16,118 nt of DNA. It comes from an uncultured Paraprevotella sp. GTDB lineage: Bacteria > Bacteroidota > Bacteroidia > Bacteroidales > Bacteroidaceae. The translations under genes were made by a program, and so were the position numbers. Numbering within the stretch: position 1 is the first letter of the stretch; every line of letters begins with the position of its first letter. Of this stretch, positions 7,581 to 14,277 are shown piece by piece. The stretch lies in contig CAAFWT010000127.1 of NCBI GenBank assembly GCA_900766785.1, positions 1 through 16,118 of the forward strand. The letters run 5' to 3'. The notes under the pieces are model-generated. The model worked only from the letters and a program-made list of their open reading frames with translations, was not told the DNA's origin and did no database searches.

Positions 7581-8969
7581 ATGTTGAGAAAATTCCTGCT
7601 GATATGTTGGCTTGCTTGCGCCGTAGGCACTTGTGTGGCACAGACAACAGATGGCAATACAGGCGCTTCCAGACTTCTCCGTGATTCTGCACGTGTGGAG
7701 AAGGTGAAGCAAAAAGTTTCACGCTTTCACATTGGGAGTTATGGAGAGGCTGTGATGACCAGAAACTTCTATAGCCAGAGCTTCAATAGATACAATGCCC
7801 CCGAACGTTATAAGGACGAGAAGAGCCACGGACGCTTTGACTTGCCTCATGTGACTATCAACCTGGGCTATGACTTTGGACATGGATGGTCGGTAGGCAC
7901 AGAGATAGAATTTGAGCATGGAGGCAATGAGACTGCCGTTGAGATAGAGGCAGAGGAGTCGGGAGAATACGAAGCAGAGACAGAAAAGGGTGGAGAGGTG
8001 GCTCTCGAACAGCTATGGGTCAATAAGGCCTTCTGGCAGGGAGCCTTCAATATCAAAGCTGGTGAAATCATCGTACCCGTAGGTTATTGCAATGCCTACC
8101 ACGAGCCCATGAACTTCTTCACCTGCTATCGTCCCGAGGGCGAGGCCACTATACTGCCTAACACCTGGCATCAGTTGGGCATATCATTGTGGGGAAGGGT
8201 GAAGGACTGGAGATACGAAGCTCAGTTTATGTCGGCACTTAATTCCGAAAGTTTCACGGCCGAGAACTTCGTGCACCAGGGAGCCACCAGCCCCTATGAA
8301 TACAAGGTGGCCAACTGCTATGCTGGAGCCTTCCGCCTGGACAACTATTCCGTGAAAGGATTGAGGATAGGAGTGAGTGGTTATTACGGCCACACATTCC
8401 GCAATTCCATAAAGACCCCAGGTGCATCATACGCTGATGTGAGCGGAGCCCTTGCCATCATCTCGGGAGATTTCCAACTGAAGCGATGGAACTGGATAGT
8501 CAGAGGCAATGTCGTCTATGCACATCTGTCCGATGCCGACCGCATCTCCGAATACAATAAGGCAAACTCCACTCACCACAAATATCAGGACGGAAATCCA
8601 TTCCACAACACCAATATTGCCAGTAGCGCCATGGCATACAGCCTGGAGGCGGGATATGACATCTTCTCACAAATCCACAAGGTTAAGGCTAAGCAGCAAT
8701 TGTACCTCTTCGGACGCTTTGACCACTATGATAGCATGGCTTCCGGAACCTACAGGAACCAGTATCGGTATTGTGCTCCATACGTCACCACCGTGGGTAT
8801 CAACTATCATCCCATCAAGCAGATTGTGATCAAGGGTGAATATTCTTATAGAGCCTTCAGGAAACCTGACAACGGAGGACTGAATAGTGATAGCCCACTC
8901 TATATCCAACCCTACAACAACGAACCCAGCATCAGCCTGAGCGTAGCCTATCAGGGATGGTTCCTGTGA
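7581..8969 (+). CDS. Outer-membrane porin (phosphate-selective porin O/P-like barrel)
   Basis: The start at 7581 (462 residues) places a signal peptide (MLRKFLLICWLACAVGTCVA, then Q21) at the N-terminus. The frame is open to 7524, but the 19 added residues are hydrophilic. The mature part alternates polar and aromatic residues in about 10-residue strands throughout (for example FHIGSYGEAVMTRNFY, DLPHVTINLGYDF, GHGWSVGTEIEFEHGG) and ends in SLSVAYQGWFL, as expected of a monomeric beta-barrel. The segment HEPMNFFTCYRPEG...LPNTWHQLGISLWG resembles porin O/P-like proteins of Bacteroidetes. A strongly acidic stretch at about 112-139 (11 Glu in 28 residues) probably forms a loop. It is the first gene of an operon with imelysin, di-heme and CcsBA genes, so it may admit a cation, iron complex or heme-related substrate. 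Specificity is inferred only from context. Confidence 0.8.
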   Translation: MLRKFLLICWLACAVGTCVAQTTDGNTGASRLLRDSARVEKVKQKVSRFHIGSYGEAVMTRNFYSQSFNRYNAPERYKDEKSHGRFDLPHVTINLGYDFGHGWSVGTEIEFEHGGNETAVEIEAEESGEYEAETEKGGEVALEQLWVNKAFWQGAFNIKAGEIIVPVGYCNAYHEPMNFFTCYRPEGEATILPNTWHQLGISLWGRVKDWRYEAQFMSALNSESFTAENFVHQGATSPYEYKVANCYAGAFRLDNYSVKGLRIGVSGYYGHTFRNSIKTPGASYADVSGALAIISGDFQLKRWNWIVRGNVVYAHLSDADRISEYNKANSTHHKYQDGNPFHNTNIASSAMAYSLEAGYDIFSQIHKVKAKQQLYLFGRFDHYDSMASGTYRNQYRYCAPYVTTVGINYHPIKQIVIKGEYSYRAFRKPDNGGLNSDSPLYIQPYNNEPSISLSVAYQGWFL

Positions 8970-9021
8970 ATGGAGCTATAGACGACAATATAGAAACAAC
9001 AATAAAAAATTTCCTACCAAT

Positions 9022-10209
9022 ATGAACAAGAACAGTTATTTCCTTGCCCTCCTCTTGGGCTTATGTGGATGTGTGGTCTCCTGCTCCTCTGATGAAGGTG
9101 TGGACATGTCCGTCGTTTCCGGTACTCAGACAGCCCTCGATGCCGCTTGCAACCAATGGAAGGTGGCACGTGCAGATTGGGAAAGGAGTGAGGCGTTCCT
9201 CTTTGGCGCAGCCGATAAGTACTCCATAGATCCTCATACCGACACTTGGCCTGTGGACCAGACCGCCTTGGCCACCGTCCTGCGTGACCAGAACATCATG
9301 TCTGACATAGAAAACAAGGTGAAACAGCTCAATTCCGGCCTCTTAGGTTATCATGGCATAGAGTATGTGCTGTTCCGCTACGGCAATCCACGAGATATTA
9401 ACCAGTTCACAGAGTTGGAATACAAGTATGTGTGTGCTGTGGCTAAAGACCTCTATCAGGCCACCTGTGTCCTTCAGACCACATGGGATGGTGCCAAAAG
9501 CGGCACTCGCTACCTTGAGACGGTCAACTATCTGTCCTCACATAGTACCCTTGACGACGATGGAAACGTGACGGGTGAAGGCCTCAACTATACCAACTTT
9601 GGCTCTAATTTCAAGAACACACCTTCGGCAGAGTATGACAGCAATCTCGATGCCACCATTCAGATTATTGAGGGTGCCAGAGATATTATTGCAGAGGTTG
9701 CCGGATCGAAGATAGGATTGCCATGGTCCGGACAGGATGATTCTTATATCGAGTCGCCTTATGCCTACAACTCCATCATTGACTTCTATGACAATATAGT
9801 AGGATGCAGAAACGCACTCTATGGAGCTGTGGGTGCCACTTCCCCCAACAGCAAGTCACTCATCTATTTCTGTCTCAATGCAGGCAATGCCACACTCAAG
9901 TCTCAGGCTCAGGTGGTACAGGAGAAACTGGAGGTGGCACTTGCCAAGATTGACAATATGAAACGTCCGTTTGTACTCTATTACACCGATGCTTCTGTGA
10001 AGACTGCCATAGATGCTCTGGACGAACTCGACGGGGCCCTTGATGAGATGGAGGAAACACTCAAGGCCTTTACTGGCAACACTACTGTGGAGACACAGTG
10101 CGGAGTCATCAATGCCAACTATGTGGATAATGTGGTGGTGAAAACCTATACGTCACTTTGCGACAATGCAGAGAAACTCTATAGCAGTATAGTAAACATT
10201 AAAGACTAA
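9022..10209 (+). CDS. Imelysin family (M75-like) lipoprotein
   Basis: This 395-residue protein has a lipoprotein signal peptide with lipobox VVSC (Cys21), so it is anchored to a membrane in the envelope. The imelysin hallmark GxHxxE is present as GYHGIE at 109-114, after a conserved WERSEAFLFG segment (53-62) and DTWP (74-77). The helical remainder, with repeated SxxxxDFYDNIVGCRNALYG-like stretches, fits the two-bundle imelysin fold. Imelysin proteins (IrpA, EfeO-related) are tied to iron acquisition in several bacteria. Protease activity was claimed for early members but is doubtful for many. The gene lies 52 nt after the porin gene and 5 nt before the di-heme gene, and no promoter was seen in the 52-nt gap. 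Role in iron handling is inferred from family and context. Confidence 0.88.
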   Translation: MNKNSYFLALLLGLCGCVVSCSSDEGVDMSVVSGTQTALDAACNQWKVARADWERSEAFLFGAADKYSIDPHTDTWPVDQTALATVLRDQNIMSDIENKVKQLNSGLLGYHGIEYVLFRYGNPRDINQFTELEYKYVCAVAKDLYQATCVLQTTWDGAKSGTRYLETVNYLSSHSTLDDDGNVTGEGLNYTNFGSNFKNTPSAEYDSNLDATIQIIEGARDIIAEVAGSKIGLPWSGQDDSYIESPYAYNSIIDFYDNIVGCRNALYGAVGATSPNSKSLIYFCLNAGNATLKSQAQVVQEKLEVALAKIDNMKRPFVLYYTDASVKTAIDALDELDGALDEMEETLKAFTGNTTVETQCGVINANYVDNVVVKTYTSLCDNAEKLYSSIVNIKD

Positions 10210-10214
10210 TTCTT

Positions 10215-11888
10215 ATGAAACGAGTATATATATGTGCGGCCGTGCTATCTCTGATGGCAGCATCCTGTACTGACGATGTGGAGAATAATTTGTCCTGGGA
10301 AATAGGTGACGGTATAGTGATTGACTACCCGGAAGAGTATTTTGCCGGAGGACAGCTGGGTACCACAACCAACAATTCTTCCACTGCCTTCAAGCAACCT
10401 ACGGCATCCGTAGAAAATGCGGGCATGGTGACGGCCTTCAACGAAGGCGAGTATCTGTTTGAAAATGATTTCAATACCAACACCTCCGGTGCTTTCCCTG
10501 GATTGGGACCTGTATATGTGCGTCCGGGATGCCTGTATTGCCATCCTGGATATGGACATGGTGCCAGGCAGAATACCTATTCTGCCAATCTGCAGCGCAA
10601 TGGTTATCTGCTGGTCATCTATGATAAGAAGACCGATGCCTATATCCGTTCTGTAGCAGGTATGCCGCAGACTGGTGCCGTCAAGCCCTTCAAGGCTCCT
10701 GTAGATGAATCTCAGATAAAGATAGAATGGTGCAACTACACCGACGAATGGGGAAACAAGTTTGAGGATGGCGAGAGTTACGAGCTCACCTACCCAGAGG
10801 TGACCATTCCTGCAACGGCATACTATGCACCTGTCTATGTGCAGCGGGACGGAAAGGATGTGGAGATTCCTGCCGATGAATATGCCGACAATATTGAGGT
10901 CCGCCTGGAGTCTACCATCGGTATATATGGAACAGGACTGCTCGACGCCATTACAGACGATGATATTACCGCCCAGTGGAAAGCAGAATCGCCCTATGTG
11001 ACCCTGAATCCATCCTTGTGGGACCAGACCACCGATACCTGGAAGAGTTACTATAGCAATACCTTGCAGGGAGATGGAACCAAATACGTACGTAGGTACA
11101 CTTATGCCCTGAGCCGAGGTCCTGTACTGGATGGAGCAGGAGCCAATGCCATATGGAATATTACCAACGTGACCCGACCCGATCGCAGATACCATTATCT
11201 CGACCTCGCAGGAAAGTACTATGCCGAGAAGTCATCCAAGGATCCTGAGGTTCAGGCAGGATTCACAGAATACATCAATCGCATAGACCCAGAGAAAAAG
11301 CATCCCGAATGGCATACTGGTGATCTGGAGAACGACATCAAGACGTATCTGACCAGCAAATCGCTGGACGTGGAGATGACCGCCGAACAATATAAGAATC
11401 TGATGATATGGCACAGGGGACTGGCTGTGCCTGCCGCACGCAACACCACCACCGAGGATTTCCAGGCAGGAAAGCAACTCTTCACACAGGCAGGCTGTGC
11501 CACATGTCACCGACCCTCGTGGACCACGGGCAGTGATGAGATTCATGATCCGAATCTTCTCTTCACCAATGCCGATATGCCTCGCTATCCATACCAGAAG
11601 ATATGGCCCTATACCGACATGGTGCAGCACAGGCTCTTCATGAAAAATGATATTCGCACAGGATGGTGTAGGACTACTCCTCTGTGGGGACGTGGCCTGG
11701 CCGAGAAGTGCGGGTCTGGCACGGAACGCATGCACGACTGTCGGGCACGCAATGTGATAGAGGCCATCATGTGGCACGGATGCACGGCCGAAGGCGGGAA
11801 GAGCGATGCTTACGAGTCGGTACAGAAATTCCGTCAACTCACCAAGAAAGAGCGCGACCAGGTGGTCTTCTTCATAGAATCCATTTAG
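10215..11888 (+). CDS. Di-heme (two CxxCH) oxidoreductase-like lipoprotein, DHOR family
   Basis: The protein has 557 residues and a lipobox MAASC (Cys18), so it should be a periplasm-facing lipoprotein. Two c-type heme attachment sites are visible: CLYCH at 106-110, followed by GYGHG as in the family's CxxCHxxxGxG block, and CATCH at 428-432. The C-terminus (TTPLWGRGL, RARNVIEAIMWHG, then LTKKERDQVVFFIES) matches the di-heme oxidoreductase or 'thiol oxidoreductase' family (DHOR, formerly DUF1111), relatives of bacterial di-heme peroxidases. Genes of this family commonly sit next to imelysin genes. Four further cysteines cluster near the C-terminus (C485, C499, C509, C523). The gene is 5 nt after imelysin and 4 nt before the CcsBA gene, whose product would be needed to attach both hemes. 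The actual electron donor or substrate is unknown. Confidence 0.88.
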   Translation: MKRVYICAAVLSLMAASCTDDVENNLSWEIGDGIVIDYPEEYFAGGQLGTTTNNSSTAFKQPTASVENAGMVTAFNEGEYLFENDFNTNTSGAFPGLGPVYVRPGCLYCHPGYGHGARQNTYSANLQRNGYLLVIYDKKTDAYIRSVAGMPQTGAVKPFKAPVDESQIKIEWCNYTDEWGNKFEDGESYELTYPEVTIPATAYYAPVYVQRDGKDVEIPADEYADNIEVRLESTIGIYGTGLLDAITDDDITAQWKAESPYVTLNPSLWDQTTDTWKSYYSNTLQGDGTKYVRRYTYALSRGPVLDGAGANAIWNITNVTRPDRRYHYLDLAGKYYAEKSSKDPEVQAGFTEYINRIDPEKKHPEWHTGDLENDIKTYLTSKSLDVEMTAEQYKNLMIWHRGLAVPAARNTTTEDFQAGKQLFTQAGCATCHRPSWTTGSDEIHDPNLLFTNADMPRYPYQKIWPYTDMVQHRLFMKNDIRTGWCRTTPLWGRGLAEKCGSGTERMHDCRARNVIEAIMWHGCTAEGGKSDAYESVQKFRQLTKKERDQVVFFIESI

Positions 11889-11892
11889 GCCC

Positions 11893-14082
11893 ATGAACAT
11901 AAAGGCAAACCACATAATCTGTATATTGATATCCCTGTACACACTCCTCATAGTGTGTATGGGGATTGCCACAATGGTGGAAAAGCTCAACGGCAAGGAG
12001 TGTGCTTATGTGAATATCTATGGGGCCTGGTGGTTCGTGGGCCTGTGGATTGCTCTCTCGCTCATCTCTCTTGTATGCCTGATAGGACGTAAAGTCTACA
12101 GGAAGTGGGCCGTGGCCCTGTTGCACCTGTCTTTTCTGGTTATCCTCATAGGAGCTTTCATTACCCATCTCACTTCAGAGGAGGGGACGATACATCTGAG
12201 AAAGGGTGTGAAGACTTCCACCTTCACCAATACTCGTCACGAATCCCTTCCATTGCCTTTCCAGCTCTCTCTGGAGGAGTTTCGCATCCTATATTATCCT
12301 GGTACGGATGCCGTAATGGATTATCAGGCTACGATAATGGTGGACGAAAACGGGAACAGGCATAGCATACAGGTGTCCATGAACCACATAGGTAAGGTCT
12401 CTGGCTATCGTCTCTATCAGTCTTCTTACGACTCCGACCTGCAAGGCACCATTTTGCTGATGACTCATGACCCCTACGGAATCCCCGCCACTTATGCAGG
12501 ATACCTCTTGCTGCTCATCAGTCTGCTATGGATCATGGCATCACGTCACACCCGCATCCGTCATCTCTATCAGTTGGCTACCAAGCCAGTGGCAGTTCTA
12601 CTGCTCGTCCTTGGCTGCTCTGCACAGATGGTGGCTCAGGAATCCCCGAGAACCATAAGCAAGGAGCTGGCTCATGAAATGGCAGGCATACCCGTGCTGT
12701 ATAATGAACGCATTTGTCCGCTCAATACCGCTGCCACTGATTTTGTGACCAAGTTGTGCGGCAAAAGTACCTGGAAGGGAATGTCTGCCGATGAGATATT
12801 CATCGGATGGATGATATACTATACGGAGTGGGAATCTCAACCCATCATCAAGGTCAAGAGCCAATATGTGCAACAGATACTTGGCATAGACAGCGAGTGG
12901 GCTTCAGTGCGCGACTTCTATAATTCTCAACATGAATACAAACTGCGTGATGCGGTCCACAATACAGCCATCAGCGAGAGTGCACGTAAAGCCCTTCGTG
13001 AGGTGGACGAGAAGATACAGACCGTAACCATGTTCTATCACAGTGAGATGCTGAGGATGTTTCCTCTCCAATCAGAAGGACAACTGAAATGGTATACTCC
13101 GGGGAGTACTGAACTGCCACAGGGTGTTCCCGAGGCAGAGTTCCAGTTCATCAATCATGCTATGGACCACCTTGTCAAGTATCTGCTGGTGGGAGATGTG
13201 GCTGGGGCCAAACTTATGATGGCCAAGATAAGACTCTATCAGAGGGAAAAGGCTGCAGAGGAGATGCCCTCTCCTTGGACCATCAGAGCAGAGCTTTTTT
13301 ACAACAGACTTCAGTCCCATCCTCTGACCACATATCTCATGCTTGCGTTGAGTATGCTGGCGGCAGTCCTTTCGCTCGTGATAAAACGCAGCAGATGGGG
13401 CTCCAAGCTTCATTCTCTTCTGGTAGGATGCATGGCGGTATACATCTCCATCCTGTTTTTCTTGCGTTGGTGGATAAGTGGACATGTGCCTCTGAGCAAT
13501 GGATATGAGACCATGCTGTTTATGGCCTGGATGGTGATGCTGACAAGCATGGCCATGATGTCACGCGTGACCATACTTAAAGCCTTCGGCCCTGTGATAT
13601 CTTCCCTGTTCTTGCTCGTTGCTACCTTCGCCGTGGGCAACCCCCAGATAGCTCACCTCAGACCCGTCTTGCAGTCGCCTCTGCTCTCTGTCCATGTGGC
13701 CGTCATCATGATTTCTTACACCCTTCTGGCCCTTATCGCTCTCCTGGCTGTATACTGTCTGTGCACCGACAGTCATAGAGGCCAACTCACGGCGCTGTCT
13801 CGTCTGATGCTTTATCCGGCGGTATTTGCTCTTTGCATAGGAATCTTTGTTGGGGCTGTGTGGGCAAACATTTCATGGGGAACCTATTGGTCCTGGGATC
13901 CCAAGGAGACATGGGCACTCATTACGCTGATGATATATGCCGTGCCGCTGCATGGCACCTCACTTACCGATATCGGTCACCCCAAGCGGTACCATGCCTA
14001 TGTGCTTGTGTCCTTCCTGGCAGTAGTAATGACGTATTTCGGAGTGAATTATTATATGTCAGGCATGCACTCGTATGCCTGA
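11893..14082 (+). CDS. ccsBA: Fused CcsB-CcsA cytochrome c synthase (System II)
   Basis: This 729-residue polytopic membrane protein joins a ResB/CcsB-like N-terminal half to a CcsA C-terminal half. The N-terminal half has membrane helices near 8-28, 44-66, 72-92, about 195-215 and 230-250, with a periplasmic domain between. A second periplasmic part spans about 255-480. From about 488 on, the CcsA part contains PLSNGYETML, the tryptophan-rich heme-handling signature WGTYWSWDPKETW (662-674), and a C-terminus YFGVNYYMSGMHSYA. Four histidines expected in CcsBA are in order: H78 in an N-terminal helix, H601 and H726 flanking the WWD domain on the periplasmic side, and H687 in a helix. CcsBA exports heme and ligates it covalently to CxxCH sites. 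Here it follows a two-CxxCH gene by 4 nt and is the last gene of the operon, suggesting a dedicated maturation role. A genome-wide role is equally possible. Confidence 0.92.
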   Translation: MNIKANHIICILISLYTLLIVCMGIATMVEKLNGKECAYVNIYGAWWFVGLWIALSLISLVCLIGRKVYRKWAVALLHLSFLVILIGAFITHLTSEEGTIHLRKGVKTSTFTNTRHESLPLPFQLSLEEFRILYYPGTDAVMDYQATIMVDENGNRHSIQVSMNHIGKVSGYRLYQSSYDSDLQGTILLMTHDPYGIPATYAGYLLLLISLLWIMASRHTRIRHLYQLATKPVAVLLLVLGCSAQMVAQESPRTISKELAHEMAGIPVLYNERICPLNTAATDFVTKLCGKSTWKGMSADEIFIGWMIYYTEWESQPIIKVKSQYVQQILGIDSEWASVRDFYNSQHEYKLRDAVHNTAISESARKALREVDEKIQTVTMFYHSEMLRMFPLQSEGQLKWYTPGSTELPQGVPEAEFQFINHAMDHLVKYLLVGDVAGAKLMMAKIRLYQREKAAEEMPSPWTIRAELFYNRLQSHPLTTYLMLALSMLAAVLSLVIKRSRWGSKLHSLLVGCMAVYISILFFLRWWISGHVPLSNGYETMLFMAWMVMLTSMAMMSRVTILKAFGPVISSLFLLVATFAVGNPQIAHLRPVLQSPLLSVHVAVIMISYTLLALIALLAVYCLCTDSHRGQLTALSRLMLYPAVFALCIGIFVGAVWANISWGTYWSWDPKETWALITLMIYAVPLHGTSLTDIGHPKRYHAYVLVSFLAVVMTYFGVNYYMSGMHSYA

Positions 14083-14106
14083 CAGCAAAAATGATTAGGG
14101 TTCAAC

Positions 14107-14184
14107 GTAAACGTTTGCAATGTGAGATGCAAACGTTTGCAACCGTCCCCGCAAACGTTTGCAGGAGCGGATGCAAACGATATC
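14107..14184. repeat. Four operator-like palindromes at an exact 22-bp period
   Basis: Copies start at 14107 (GTAAACGTTTGC), 14129 and 14151 (both GCAAACGTTTGC, a perfect 12-bp palindrome) and 14173 (GCAAACGATATC, left half conserved only). The centres are exactly 22 bp apart. The 10-nt spacers differ in sequence (AATGTGAGAT, AACCGTCCCC, AGGAGCGGAT), so conservation is confined to the palindromes, the pattern expected of protein-binding sites on one face of the helix. The central CG and dyad resemble LacI/PurR-type operators. The region lies between convergent genes, so no promoter of either neighbour is obviously controlled. Function unknown. Confidence 0.85.
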
Positions 14185-14212
14185 CCCCCACCGTTCAATA
14201 ATTGCTACACAA

Positions 14213-14260
14213 ATTATCCCCACGCAGAACAGGCATGACGTGCCACCGCGTGGGGATAAT
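14213..14260. terminator. Inverted repeat, possible bidirectional terminator
   Basis: ATTATCCCCACGC (14213-14225) and GCGTGGGGATAAT (14248-14260) are perfect complements, giving a 13-bp stem around a 22-nt loop. The loop holds a smaller dyad GGCA (14232-14235) and TGCC (14241-14244). It lies between the stop codons of ccsBA (14082) and of the convergent FAS1 gene (14278), where a shared terminator would be placed. Neither strand has a strong run of T after the stem, so intrinsic termination is not certain. Confidence 0.6.
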
Positions 14261-14277
14261 ATTCAATATGTGAGGTA

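Noticed and set aside
7185..7712. Minus-strand frame of 175 codons across the 7247-7580 gap
   Set aside because: It overlaps the start of the phosphotransferase gene and the signal peptide of the porin on the other strand, and has no recognisable domain or start signal.
10245..11195. Long open frame (316 codons) on the minus strand
   Set aside because: Antisense to the di-heme gene, whose heme motifs and signal peptide are clear; the translation resembles no family.
14107..14184. CRISPR array interpretation of the 22-bp repeats
   Set aside because: The repeats are 12-bp palindromes with 10-nt spacers, far too short, and no cas genes are present.
14213..14221. DnaA-box-like sequence near TTATCCCCA, suggesting an origin
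   Set aside because: It differs from TTATCCACA at the important positions, is part of a longer inverted repeat, and no dnaA, dnaN or AT-rich unwinding region is present.
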